NCBI RefSeq assembly: GCF_005860775.1
Contig: NZ_VCHQ01000035.1
Span: forward strand, 1 to 46,509
Length of the DNA: 46,509 nt
Direction of reading: 5' to 3'
Source of the DNA: Klebsiella indica
GTDB taxonomy: Bacteria; Pseudomonadota; Gammaproteobacteria; Enterobacterales; Enterobacteriaceae
Shown: positions 17,546-26,127 of the stretch, piece by piece
Layout: each line of letters starts with the position of its first letter
Numbering within the stretch: the stretch's first letter is position 1
The notes under the pieces: model-generated
Told to the model about the DNA's origin: nothing
The model's input: only the letters and a program-made list of their open reading frames with translations
Database searches by the model: none
Made by a program: the position numbers and the translations under genes

Positions 17546-18889
17546 ATGCCCAACACATATGTAGTACTCTCGGTAGGAATCGAAGACAAGGTGTCGCCCA
17601 CTCGCACGTTGATGTTTGCGTTACAGCACTTGCTGGCGCTGACTGGAATATGGGTCTTCCCGGTGATCATTGGCGCCTCGCTCAATCTCACTCACCAGCA
17701 GACCGGCACCATCGTGCAGGCCTGTTTTTTTACGACCGGTATTGTCACGATTTTGCAATCGAGTCGATTTTTACGTCTTCCGGTTGTTCAGGGGCCGACG
17801 GCCGCTTTTATGGTCGCCGTGCTGGGGTCGGCGCACAGCGTTGGGCTGGGTACCACATTCGGATCGATGTTTGTGGCGGCGTTAATCTTCGCCGCGCTCT
17901 CCATTCCGCTGAAACGGCTGGGGATTACCGGCCTGATGATTCGTTATATCTCACCGCCTATCGTTTTTGGCTGCCTTCTGGTGATTATTGGCGCGCAGCT
18001 CGCCAGTATTGGTCCGGCAGGCTGGTTCAGCACTGCCAGCGGCGGGACGCTGGGTAACAGCTTTATCGCCGCGTTAGTGACTGTTCTTACCATTATTAGT
18101 TGCATGGTGTTTGGCCGCTATGACCTGATAAAACGCGGTGCGCTGCTGTGGGGAATCGGCGTTGGCGTGATAGCATTTAAGCTAATGACGGCGTGGCATC
18201 TGCCGGATTTCGCCAGTACGCCATTTATTTCGTTACCCCACTTTTTCGCCTTCGGGTTCGGCGTGTCGATCCCGGTGGTGTTGCTGATGATGCTGGCGTT
18301 TCTGCAGGCCTCAGCAGAAGCCATGGGCATGTATTCTCTGCTGGCTGACTGGGGCGGGCAAACGTTGACGACGCAGCGGATTAATCGTGGGCTGTTTACC
18401 GAGTTTATCGGCTGTGCCGTTGGCGCGGCAGCAGGCGGATTGGGGACAACATCGTATCCAGAAAATGTTGGTATCATTCGGGTTTCTGGCGTGGCCAGCC
18501 GCTTTGTCACATTGACTGCCGGAGTGTTGTCGCTATTTATCGGGCTACTACCGCCGGTTGGGCTACTGCTGGCATCGCTTCCTGAACCAGTCCTTTCCGC
18601 CGCATCCTCTATTCTGTTTGGCATTATCGCCCTGAGTGGGGTGCAGATAATGGCGCGTATCCACTGGGACGAACTTAACCTGGCGGTAGCCGCCCCCGCT
18701 TTCATACTCTCCATGGGCAGTATGTACCTACCGCCAGCGGTACTGAATTTGCTGCCAGCCTCCCTGAAGGGAATCGTGGCGCAGCCGATGATTATTGGCA
18801 TCATCCTGCTGATTTCTCTCAATCTCATTATCAATGTATTCGTGCGCGGCTTACGCAAGCCGGTGCTTGAGGAGGAGACATTTTTATGA
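17546..18889 (+). CDS. NCS2-family nucleobase-type permease
   Basis: A 447-residue inner-membrane symporter with about 14 hydrophobic segments. Family marks are FALQHLLALTG (QH motif in TM1), VVQGPTAAFM, and the substrate-site region SAEAMGMYSLLADWGG with TTSYPENVGIIRVSGVASR (the ENxGxxxxTG/S-type signature). RutG, UapA, PbuX and UraA are relatives; all carry uracil, xanthine, urate or similar. It sits between an aromatic hydroxylase and a RutB-like amidohydrolase, so the compound imported is plausibly a nucleobase-like N-heterocycle. A 164-bp gap separates it from the preceding gene, so an extra promoter is possible. The stop overlaps the next start. Confidence 0.9.
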   Translation: MPNTYVVLSVGIEDKVSPTRTLMFALQHLLALTGIWVFPVIIGASLNLTHQQTGTIVQACFFTTGIVTILQSSRFLRLPVVQGPTAAFMVAVLGSAHSVGLGTTFGSMFVAALIFAALSIPLKRLGITGLMIRYISPPIVFGCLLVIIGAQLASIGPAGWFSTASGGTLGNSFIAALVTVLTIISCMVFGRYDLIKRGALLWGIGVGVIAFKLMTAWHLPDFASTPFISLPHFFAFGFGVSIPVVLLMMLAFLQASAEAMGMYSLLADWGGQTLTTQRINRGLFTEFIGCAVGAAAGGLGTTSYPENVGIIRVSGVASRFVTLTAGVLSLFIGLLPPVGLLLASLPEPVLSAASSILFGIIALSGVQIMARIHWDELNLAVAAPAFILSMGSMYLPPAVLNLLPASLKGIVAQPMIIGIILLISLNLIINVFVRGLRKPVLEEETFL

Positions 18890-19533
18890 TGAAAAAAGTG
18901 ACATGGGTGATTAATCCCGCTCGGACCGCGCTGATTGTGGTGGATATGCAGAAGGTATTTTGTCTGGAGGGGGCAGGGTTATACGTTCCTGATACGGCGA
19001 ATATTATCGAAAACATTCAGGCGCTCAGTAGCCTGATGAGACAATGCAACATGCCGGTGATCTATCTGCGGCATGTGGTGCGGGGAGATGGCAGTGATAC
19101 CGGGCGGATGCGCGATCTCTACCCTAACGTCAATGCGCTGCTGGGACGCGATAATCCGTCTGTTGAAATCATTGACGCTCTCTCCCCCATGCCCGGTGAC
19201 ATCGTGGTTGATAAGCTGTTTTATAGTGGTTTTCACAACACAGATCTGGATGCGATTCTACGAATGAAGGATATTGATACCCTGATTGTCTGCGGAACGG
19301 TAACCAACGTCTGCTGTGAAACTACCATTCGTGATGGTGTACATCGGGAATACAAAATGATTGCTTTAAGCGATGCCTGTGCGGCTATGCCCTATCCTGA
19401 TATGGGGTTTGGTGAAGTGAGCGCATCAGATGTGCAGCGTATCTCGCTGAGTGCTATGGCCTATGAATTTGCCGAGGTGACGGATACCAGGGATATCATG
19501 GCGCGTATCCAGCGGACAGCGCCTCCGGCTTAG
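18886..19533 (+). CDS. Isochorismatase-like (RutB-like) cysteine hydrolase
   Basis: A 215-residue amidohydrolase of the isochorismatase fold with the full catalytic triad: Asp20 (VVDMQ), Lys110 (VDKLFYSGF) and Cys143 (GTVTNVCCETT). The stretch YSGFHNTDLDAILR and the CETTIRDG segment follow RutB (ureidoacrylate amidohydrolase) closely. NicF (maleamate amidohydrolase) is a further relative. It should hydrolyse an amide or ureido group of the opened ring, releasing ammonia or carbamate. The ATG overlaps the permease stop by 4 nt; the next codon is also ATG. It is the last gene of cluster I and converges on the M20 gene 113 bp away. Confidence 0.9.
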   Translation: MMKKVTWVINPARTALIVVDMQKVFCLEGAGLYVPDTANIIENIQALSSLMRQCNMPVIYLRHVVRGDGSDTGRMRDLYPNVNALLGRDNPSVEIIDALSPMPGDIVVDKLFYSGFHNTDLDAILRMKDIDTLIVCGTVTNVCCETTIRDGVHREYKMIALSDACAAMPYPDMGFGEVSASDVQRISLSAMAYEFAEVTDTRDIMARIQRTAPPA

Positions 19534-19646
19534 TCTGAACCGCTGTCGTGCCTGGATTGACCGCCCACGTGATGGCGATTTGTATAATCTCACATCTCAG
19601 GGGGAAAGATGATGCTTCAATACCGATATCCGACCATGCAGGTCGT

Positions 19647-20753
19647 TCAGTAGGCCGCGATAATCTGTTGATAGAGCGCTTCGGCGGCGGCGAGTTTGTC
19701 CAGCTCACAGTATTCATCGGTCTGATGCGCCATCGAGGGTTCGCCGGGGCCGAGAATAATACACGGTGGCGTATTAAGCGCTGGCAGCAGCAGCGAGGCA
19801 TCGGTGAAATAGGGAACGATGCGCGGAACCAGCGGTTGCGGGTGTAAAGGCTGGCACAGGCGGAACAGATCGCGGATCCACGGCGTATCCGTATCGCTGA
19901 GTACGGCGGGCAGATCCACTAATGTTTCAAGGCGCACGTCTTCCCCCAGATGCTGATGCAGGCGCGTGCAAATATCAGCGTGCCGGAGATTTGGCGCGGT
20001 ACGGATATCTACATCGAACGCGGCGCTGTCCGGGACGGAGTTGATATTCAGCCCGCCGCTTATCCTCCCGACGTTCAGCGTCGGCTGGCGCATCAGCGGA
20101 TGCGGCGGGCCAGGCGAGAAATGACGGATCGTTTGCAAGGCGTCTGCTGCCCGATAAATCGCGTTAATCCCCAGTTCCGGCATCGCGCCGTGGGCGGTTT
20201 TTCCCCTGGTACGGCAGCGTAGCCAGAGTGCCCCTTTATGTCCGATGACAGGATAGTTCGCCGTCGGTTCGCCGACGATCAGCGCCCCGACGTCGGGTAA
20301 CTGCCCCTGTGACAGCATCGCCTGCGCGCCATCGCAGCCTGTCTCTTCCCCGCCGGTCAACAACAGCACTACGCCACTCCCCGCGCGGATTTCTTCCAAC
20401 CGCGCGACGCAGGCGCAAAGAAAAGCGGCGATCGCCGCTTTCATGTCGCTGGCACCACGGCCATATAACCGGTCGCCATCCACTTCGCCAAACGGATCGC
20501 GAGTCCACGAGGCGTCGCCGAGAGGAACGGTATCCAGATGTCCGGTGAAGGCCAGCGGTAAACCGTTTTGCTGGCCGGGTAAACGGGCCAGCAGATTGCA
20601 GCGCCCTTCGCCAAAGGTCGACAACGAGACCTGAAATCCTCGTTCCCGCAGCCAGTCGGCCAGGAACGCCATGCACTCCGCTTCATGGCCTGGAGGGTTG
20701 ATCGTATCGAAGCTCAGCAACTGACGGGCGAGGGCGAGCGAGGGGGTATTCAT
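19647..20753 (-). CDS. M20-family metallohydrolase (ArgE/DapE type)
   Basis: A 368-residue cytoplasmic di-zinc amidohydrolase. Metal and catalytic residues are all visible: His72 and Asp74 (FTGHLDTVP), Asp103 (GRGASDMK), Glu136/Glu137 (GGEETGCD), Glu162 (VGEPT) and a C-terminal His in MAHQTDEYCE. The central dimerisation domain starts near GKTAHGAMPELG. ArgE-like enzymes remove acyl groups from N-acyl amino acids or related amides. It overlaps the preceding gene (ATGA) and is last in the cluster II operon, so it probably cleaves an amide in the imported compound. Confidence 0.88.
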   Translation of the reverse strand: MNTPSLALARQLLSFDTINPPGHEAECMAFLADWLRERGFQVSLSTFGEGRCNLLARLPGQQNGLPLAFTGHLDTVPLGDASWTRDPFGEVDGDRLYGRGASDMKAAIAAFLCACVARLEEIRAGSGVVLLLTGGEETGCDGAQAMLSQGQLPDVGALIVGEPTANYPVIGHKGALWLRCRTRGKTAHGAMPELGINAIYRAADALQTIRHFSPGPPHPLMRQPTLNVGRISGGLNINSVPDSAAFDVDIRTAPNLRHADICTRLHQHLGEDVRLETLVDLPAVLSDTDTPWIRDLFRLCQPLHPQPLVPRIVPYFTDASLLLPALNTPPCIILGPGEPSMAHQTDEYCELDKLAAAEALYQQIIAAY

Positions 20754-21508
20754 TGGCGCGCCCCGGTTAGCCAGTCGAGCGCGTTAATCCACAGGCGGCG
20801 ATAGCCATCCCAGGCGCTGAACGCCTCCGGTAGCCAGTGGGCCGACATATCGCTGGTCCAGACCAGGGAGCGTCCGCGCTGATACTGACGTACCGCCAGC
20901 AGCGGATGGCCGGTTCCGGCGATGGTCGCCAGCAGTTCGCCCTGCGGATGCATTTCCACCTCGTTATAACCCAGCAGCCATGGCCATTCACCGTCCAGCC
21001 CGTCCAGCACCGGATGACGGGCGACCGTTTCGGCGTAGCAGCCTTCTGGCGTTTCTACCCGGTCGTCCCACGCCAGGCAGCGTACCGGCAGCACTTTTTC
21101 GACAGCGGTGTTACGGAAACGGGCCGCGCCGTTAATCCCCTGGAAACTAAAGTAGCCGCCGATCATCATCAGGTTGCCGCCTGCCGCCACGTAATCGTGC
21201 AGCAGCGTCAGGCGGTTGGCGGTCCGTTTGCTCTTCAGCCAGGTATCCGGATGCAGCAGCAGCGTATTGGCGCCGATATCGGAAAGAATAATCACATCCC
21301 ACTGCTGCAGCGCTTCAAGAGTCAGCGGAAAGTGGTTTTGCGCTTCATGGGCCGGCATGTGGGTGACGGCATAGTCGCTGTCCGCCAGCGCCTGCATAAA
21401 CGCGTCCGCCCCGCTGTGAAAAGTGGCGGTAAAGAACTGATCAAAACCCTTTACGTGCGTGGCGCTGCTGGTCCATGATTCGCCGACCAGTAAAACTGAT
21501 TTTTTCAT
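20750..21508 (-). CDS. GATase-like (ThuA/DUF1355-type) protein
   Basis: This 252-residue protein has the class I glutamine-amidotransferase-like Rossmann fold: SVLLVGESW at the N-terminus, VIILSDIGANTLLL where GATases carry the nucleophile region, and YVAAGGNLMMIGGYFSFQG. No Cys is present at the usual nucleophile elbow, so it is unlikely to be a true amidotransferase. Related proteins accompany sugar catabolic operons as ThuA-like oxidoreductase partners or have unknown roles. Start 21508 is chosen because GGAG lies 6 nt before it; the ATG at 21520 overlaps the preceding stop and itself supplies this SD. Its function here is unknown. Confidence 0.75.
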   Translation of the reverse strand: MKKSVLLVGESWTSSATHVKGFDQFFTATFHSGADAFMQALADSDYAVTHMPAHEAQNHFPLTLEALQQWDVIILSDIGANTLLLHPDTWLKSKRTANRLTLLHDYVAAGGNLMMIGGYFSFQGINGAARFRNTAVEKVLPVRCLAWDDRVETPEGCYAETVARHPVLDGLDGEWPWLLGYNEVEMHPQGELLATIAGTGHPLLAVRQYQRGRSLVWTSDMSAHWLPEAFSAWDGYRRLWINALDWLTGARQ

Positions 21509-21519
21509 TGATTTCTCCA

Positions 21520-22605
21520 TTAGCCGCCGAAGACGCGCTGCGGGTTAGCGATCATCAGCGTTTCCAGTTGTTCGTCGCTGACGCCGTGACGGCGCAGACG
21601 CGGAACAAAATGTTTGAGGATGTAGCCATAACCATGGCCGCCGTAGCGAGTCAGCATGGTTTTCAAAAAGACGTCCTGCGAGAGCAGAATTTGCTGAATA
21701 AAGCCGTCGTCGATCAGCTCGCGGATGGCGCGGGCGTTCTCCTCATCGGAGGGGGACTGTGCCGATTCGTCGGCGTAGTAGTAGCTCATCCCGATCATGT
21801 CATATTCGAGAAACGCGCCGCGTCGGGCGAGATCGCGCTGATAGGTCTTATCCGCAAAGCTGGGGTTCATATGACATAGCACGGTGTGGCGCAGGTCGGC
21901 GCCTTCCTCTTCAAGGATATCCAGCACCTTGTGCCCCAGCCGCTCCCATCCCGGAAGATGTACTTCAATCGGCACGCCGGTGGCGGCGTTGGCGCGTCCC
22001 GCCGCACGCAGCGATTTCTCTTCCAGCGGCGTAAAACGGCTGGAGACGCCAATTTCGCCAATCAGCCCGGCAATCACCGCGGGCTTCTCTTCTTTGCCGC
22101 CGACGTCGTAGATCAGTTTGTCGGCGAGCGTGGCGACGTCCAGCGCTTTTGACCACTCCGGATGCGATGGCTCAAGGTAGAGCCCGGTGCCCATCACGAT
22201 ATTGAGTCCGGTCAGGCGTGAAATGCGCTGCAATGCCCGTGGGTCGCGGCCAATCCCGAGGTTGGTAGGGTCGACCACGGTGTCGCCCCCCAGAGCACGA
22301 AATTTGAGCAGTTCGGCTATCGCTGTATCGACATCGAACAACTGGCAATTATCGCGGCTCATCAGCGGATTCATCGCCAGCTCGCCAAGATTTTCAATGC
22401 TCACCGGCGCTTCGGCAATATGCCGATCGCTACAGCAGCAGGGAGCGACCCATTTCCCGGCGGCATCAAGCAGAATATGCTCGTGCATCAGGGTAACCCC
22501 CATTTTCGCCAGCGGCATCGGGCCGAGAACGGTCATTACGTGGCCACTGTTCACGCCAACCGGCAATGGCTGTGGATGACGAAAAATGGATCCTTTCACG
22601 TTCAT
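21520..22605 (-). CDS. Phosphotriesterase-like (PLL/Php) metallohydrolase
   Basis: A 361-residue amidohydrolase-superfamily TIM barrel. Metal ligands: His-x-His in LMHEHILLD (41-43), Glu in LIGEIGVSS, His in IEVHLPG, His in LCHMNPS and Asp in LLSQDVF. The bridging ligand is Glu, as in E. coli Php, not the carboxylated Lys of true phosphotriesterases. The TPLEEKSLRAAGRA stretch is very Php-like. An N-terminal extension of about 35 residues and a CCC motif near residues 56-58 are unusual. Relatives hydrolyse lactones or phosphoesters. It is 2 bp from the permease gene, so it is part of the same transcript. Confidence 0.88.
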   Translation of the reverse strand: MNVKGSIFRHPQPLPVGVNSGHVMTVLGPMPLAKMGVTLMHEHILLDAAGKWVAPCCCSDRHIAEAPVSIENLGELAMNPLMSRDNCQLFDVDTAIAELLKFRALGGDTVVDPTNLGIGRDPRALQRISRLTGLNIVMGTGLYLEPSHPEWSKALDVATLADKLIYDVGGKEEKPAVIAGLIGEIGVSSRFTPLEEKSLRAAGRANAATGVPIEVHLPGWERLGHKVLDILEEEGADLRHTVLCHMNPSFADKTYQRDLARRGAFLEYDMIGMSYYYADESAQSPSDEENARAIRELIDDGFIQQILLSQDVFLKTMLTRYGGHGYGYILKHFVPRLRRHGVSDEQLETLMIANPQRVFGG

Positions 22606-22607
22606 GG

Positions 22608-23618
22608 TTACTCCTTAGCCGGGCGGCGAACCGGATTGAGAATGCGGGTGTTCAGCCAGATCGCCAGCAGGATGATGGCGCCGGTGGCAATCTGGGTATA
22701 GAACGGGGAGATATGCGAGAGAATCAGCCCGTTCTGGATCACGGCGATGGAAAGCGCCCCCAACAGACTGCCAATAATGGTGCCGAATCCGCCGAACAGA
22801 CTGGTACTGCCGAGTACGACCGCAGCAATCACTTGTAACTCAAAGCCTTCCCCCTGGTTGGAGGATCCACTACCAAGACGCGCGGTGATGATCATCCCCG
22901 CCAGCGCGGCGGCCATACCGCTGAGCATGTATACGCGTATCGTCACAGACTGGGTATTGATCCCGCCGCGTCGCGCGCCCTCCGCGTTGGCGCCAATTGC
23001 GGTAACGTAGCGGCCAAAACGCATATGATTCAACGTGATATGTGCGACAATCAGTACCGCGATGCCAATGAGCGCTGGCATAGGTACGCCGAACACCCAG
23101 GCCCGCCCCATCTGGATAAACGGGTTGTCTTCCGGCACCGGAATCGAATAACCCTGCGTGATCAGCAGCGCGATGCCACGCACGATCGCCAGCGTCGCCA
23201 GCGTGACGATAAACGCCGGGATCCCTTCACGGGCGATAAAGAATCCATTGATCGCGCCGATCAGCGCCCCCACCAGCAGACCGCCGATCAATACGACCGG
23301 CCACGGCACTCCCCATTGATTAAGGGCGATCGCCGACAGCGCGCCCACCAGCGCCAGGGTTGAACCAACGGAAAGGTCGATCCCCCCGGTGGTGATCACA
23401 AAGGTCATTGCGCTGGCGACGATCAACAGTGGCGCAGTCTGGCGGATGATATTCAGCCAGTTGCTGCCGGTGAGAAAGTTGCCGGTGATCAGCGAAAAGA
23501 CCACGCAACAGAAGACAAAAAACAGCGCAATGCTGACCACCCCGGAGTGGCTGTGCATAATGCGCTTCGGTAGCGAGTGCTGCATGACGCGCGGGCTGGA
23601 TAGATTAATCATACTCAT
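22608..23618 (-). CDS. Ribose-type ABC transporter permease (cluster II)
   Basis: A 336-residue RbsC-like inner-membrane protein with about 9 hydrophobic segments. Family signatures: TTGGIDLSVGSTLALVGAL after the second segment (quoted in part as GGIDLSVGS) and VVLGSTSLFGGFGTIIG at the ATPase-contact loop. It works with the ATPase encoded 10 bp upstream and probably with the binding protein at 26128. It is more canonical in sequence than the cluster I permease, so the two importers are paralogues with different origin. Confidence 0.92.
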   Translation of the reverse strand: MSMINLSSPRVMQHSLPKRIMHSHSGVVSIALFFVFCCVVFSLITGNFLTGSNWLNIIRQTAPLLIVASAMTFVITTGGIDLSVGSTLALVGALSAIALNQWGVPWPVVLIGGLLVGALIGAINGFFIAREGIPAFIVTLATLAIVRGIALLITQGYSIPVPEDNPFIQMGRAWVFGVPMPALIGIAVLIVAHITLNHMRFGRYVTAIGANAEGARRGGINTQSVTIRVYMLSGMAAALAGMIITARLGSGSSNQGEGFELQVIAAVVLGSTSLFGGFGTIIGSLLGALSIAVIQNGLILSHISPFYTQIATGAIILLAIWLNTRILNPVRRPAKE

Positions 23619-23628
23619 CGATATCCCC

Positions 23629-24408
23629 TTAATGGGCGCGAGCGGAGTGAGCGGTAAATTTCTCTCCGACGATCAGGTTAACGATATCCGCCAGGCTGGT
23701 ATCACGGACCTGCCGTTCGGCGACGCTGGTGCCTTCATACATCACCATAATGCGGTCACAGACGAGAAAGAGATCCTGTAGACGGTGGGTGATCAGAATG
23801 ACGCTGACGCCGCGGGCGCTTACCCGCTTGATCAACGCCAGCACCGCCTCCACTTCGGCCACCGCCAGCGCGGCGGTGGGTTCATCCATGATCAGCACTT
23901 TAGGATTGAACGCGGCTGCGCGGGCAATGGCGATAGCCTGACGCTGACCGCCGGATAAATTACGCACCATCACTTTGGTATCGGGGATCGAGATCCCTAA
24001 ACCTTTTAGCATGTTGCGCGCGTCGGCATGCATTTTGGCTTCGTCAAGAAAGGGGAGGCCGAGGATTTTTTTAATCGGTTCTCGGCCCATAAACAGATTA
24101 CCGGCGACGTTGACGGTATCGCACAGCGACAGATCCTGATACACCATTTCGATCTGGCAGCGACGGGCGTCGGATGGCGTCAGAAATCGCTGCTCGACAC
24201 CATCGATACGAATTGTACCGCTGGTGGGAACAACCGCGCCGGAGAGGATCTTGGTTAGCGTGGATTTACCGGCGCCGTTGTCTCCCACCAGTCCCAGCAC
24301 TTCGCCGGGAGCGAGCTGAAGATTAACGCCGCGCAATGAGCGTATCGAACCGTATGTCTTGGTGATGTCCACCATTTCGACGCGGGCCGGTGCTGCCTGT
24401 TGATGCAT
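23629..24408 (-). CDS. Ribose-type ABC transporter ATPase, single domain (cluster II)
   Basis: A 259-residue ATPase with one nucleotide-binding domain: Walker A GDNGAGKST, signature NLSGGQRQAIAIARAAAF, Walker B VLIMDEPTAAL and H-loop LITHRL. Ribose-type importers usually have a fused dual ATPase (as in cluster I); this short form resembles the FrcA class, which works as a homodimer. It is the first gene of the minus-strand operon ATPase-permease-PTE-GATase-M20, downstream of two LacI-type operators. Confidence 0.92.
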   Translation of the reverse strand: MHQQAAPARVEMVDITKTYGSIRSLRGVNLQLAPGEVLGLVGDNGAGKSTLTKILSGAVVPTSGTIRIDGVEQRFLTPSDARRCQIEMVYQDLSLCDTVNVAGNLFMGREPIKKILGLPFLDEAKMHADARNMLKGLGISIPDTKVMVRNLSGGQRQAIAIARAAAFNPKVLIMDEPTAALAVAEVEAVLALIKRVSARGVSVILITHRLQDLFLVCDRIMVMYEGTSVAERQVRDTSLADIVNLIVGEKFTAHSARAH

Positions 24409-24484
24409 GCCATTACTCCCAAAAATGTATAGATGGTCGATGACGTTGCGGTCGGGCGGCGTATCATCCGGCGGTTCACTTCTT

Positions 24485-24498
24485 GTAAACCGGTTTAC
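24485..24498. promoter_or_regulatory. LacI-type operator O1
   Basis: GTAAACCGGTTTAC is a perfect palindrome with the central CG typical of LacI/GalR-family sites. It lies about 77 bp before the ATPase start. The same core occurs again at 24649. Confidence 0.88.
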
Positions 24499-24648
24499 TT
24501 CATGATGACACGACGCCCTTTGGTTTCTGCTGCTGTATTCGGTACTCGTTCGCCATGGTGATTAAAGCAGCAAACGTGCCAGTTGCAGGAAAGGTGGTGA
24601 GTAAGTCTGCTAACTGTATGAGTAAACAGCGATTATTAATGATGTGTT

Positions 24649-24666
24649 AAGTAAACCGGTTTACTT
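24649..24666. promoter_or_regulatory. LacI-type operator O2
   Basis: AAGTAAACCGGTTTACTT is an 18-bp perfect palindrome sharing the 14-bp core with O1. Centres are 166 bp apart, close to 16 helical turns, which would suit DNA looping by a tetrameric or paired repressor. No clear -35/-10 pair is visible between them. A half-site word AGTAAAC also lies at 24621. Confidence 0.88.
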
Positions 24667-24731
24667 CGAGCGGAAGGTAAAAGCGGATGTGGCGATAAAA
24701 TGTGCTAAGAGTGTGCAAAAGATGCTCTGAT

Positions 24732-25745
24732 TTAGTGCATCAACGTGCGAATAGAGTCTCTGGCGATCCATTCGACGGGCAAACGGGTTTGATCCGCAAC
24801 GCTTTCGCCGCGCAGCAGACGTAACATCAGATTGACGGCGGTGTGCCCCATTTGATGGGCCGGCTGGCGGATTGTCGAAATCCGTGGCTGGGTGAATTCG
24901 GCGTAGCTGGCGTCATCGAAACCCACGACCGATAACGCTTCCGGCGCCTGCAGATGCCGGGCGCGTAGACCGTCAAGTATCCCCAGCACCAGAAAGTCGC
25001 TGGCGGCGAAAATTGCGGTTGGCGGTTCATCATAAGAGAGCAGATGGTCGAGCGCACGGGCGCCATATTCACGCTCATATTGACCATACATCGCCCATTC
25101 TGGCGGGCAGTTAAGCCCCGCCAGCGCCAGCGCCTCGCAAAACCCCTGATAACGCTCGCGTACGCTCATTAACGCGTCCGGGCCACCGATAAAAGCGATA
25201 CGGCGGTGTCCGGCGGCGATCAGTTGCTCGGTGGCTAACCGCCCGCCCTGTAGATTGTCGGCGAAGACTTTGGGGGCGCTGCTGCCGGGAATATCTTCAT
25301 CCAGCAGCACGATGCGCTGGTGGCGCTGAATTTCACGGCGGAGCAGGCCATCATCGGGGCGGTTGGTGGTGAAGAGCAGACCATCGACCTGGCAGGTATC
25401 CAGCCAGCGGATAAACTGGCGCTCCTTTTCTGGATTGTTGCGAGTAATGCACAGCACCAGGCTATAACCCTGTGCGGACGCCGCTTCTTCCGCGGCATCC
25501 GCCAGTTCGGCGAAAAAGGGGTTGGTGATATCAGGCAGCACCAGCCCCAGGGTTTCACTACCGCCTTTGCTGAGGCGGCGTGCAAGGCTGTTGCCGCGAT
25601 AATCCAGCTCACGAATCGCGGCCTCTATCCGTTCTGCGGTGTCTTGAGGTAGCGCCAGGCTGCGGTTGAGATAGCGCGAAACCGTGGCTTTGGAAACGCC
25701 TGCTCGCTGGGCGACATCGGAAAGAACGACTCGTTTTTTTATCAT
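24732..25745 (-). CDS. LacI-family transcriptional regulator of cluster II
   Basis: A 337-residue repressor. Residues 5-26 form the LacI helix-turn-helix (LSDVAQRAGVSKATVSRYLN), followed by the hinge helix (YRGNSLARRLSKG). The rest is a periplasmic-binding-protein-like effector domain (LGLVLPDITNPFFAELADAA is the typical first strand and helix). It lies upstream of the operon ATPase-permease-PTE-GATase-M20 on the same strand, and the two palindromes between them are the likely operators. The effector is expected to be the transported sugar-like compound or a derivative. Confidence 0.93.
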   Translation of the reverse strand: MIKKRVVLSDVAQRAGVSKATVSRYLNRSLALPQDTAERIEAAIRELDYRGNSLARRLSKGGSETLGLVLPDITNPFFAELADAAEEAASAQGYSLVLCITRNNPEKERQFIRWLDTCQVDGLLFTTNRPDDGLLRREIQRHQRIVLLDEDIPGSSAPKVFADNLQGGRLATEQLIAAGHRRIAFIGGPDALMSVRERYQGFCEALALAGLNCPPEWAMYGQYEREYGARALDHLLSYDEPPTAIFAASDFLVLGILDGLRARHLQAPEALSVVGFDDASYAEFTQPRISTIRQPAHQMGHTAVNLMLRLLRGESVADQTRLPVEWIARDSIRTLMH

Positions 25746-26127
25746 GGCGGCATTGCTGATAGTGTCGGAACCTTATAAGTAACATAGAGTGTGGTTAAGT
25801 TATACTTTTCTGTTGAACCGTTGTTCAGGTTGTCATGATCGATAAGAGACGCTCGCTGACTCAGAAAATATAGTTTTTTCTTATGTCTTCCTGAAATAAC
25901 ACTTTTGCCACTTGACAAGTCGGCACAAAACGCGAATTTTAATAACCGTTCCCGACGTTGCTTCTGCTTTTATGTTTTCCCTGAGATAAATGGATGGCAG
26001 GGAAAGCCTGCTGCTCGATCATTACCATAACGCTATTCTGGCGTCTGTATTTCGTTATTCGTCCCGCCTGAACATTCCCCGTTTTCCGGGGTTAACCATC
26101 CTTTATCTTTTGTCGAGGGCGTTATCT
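25746..26127. other. Divergent control region, lacI / binding protein
   Basis: This 382-bp region must hold the promoters of the LacI-type gene (minus) and the binding protein (plus). TTGACA at 25912-25917 is a perfect -35 for the plus strand; AT-rich DNA (TTTTAATAA) follows 18-23 bp later without a clean -10. No copy of the O1/O2 palindrome is present; TGAAC-CGTT-GTTCA near 25813 is a weak inverted repeat. No gene is seen. Confidence 0.5.

Noticed and set aside
18118..18858. Long minus-strand frame opposite the NCS2 permease
   Set aside because: Antisense shadow; the plus strand encodes a clear membrane permease.
9132..19533. Nicotinate (nic) degradation cluster
   Set aside because: NicC-, NicD- and NicF-like classes are present, but the dioxygenase is LigB-type, not NicX-type, no maleate isomerase or NicAB dehydrogenase is seen, and RidA and FAH are extra.
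9132..19533. Rut uracil operon
   Set aside because: RutA, RutE and RutF equivalents are missing, and ring-cleavage genes are present; only part of the gene classes agree.
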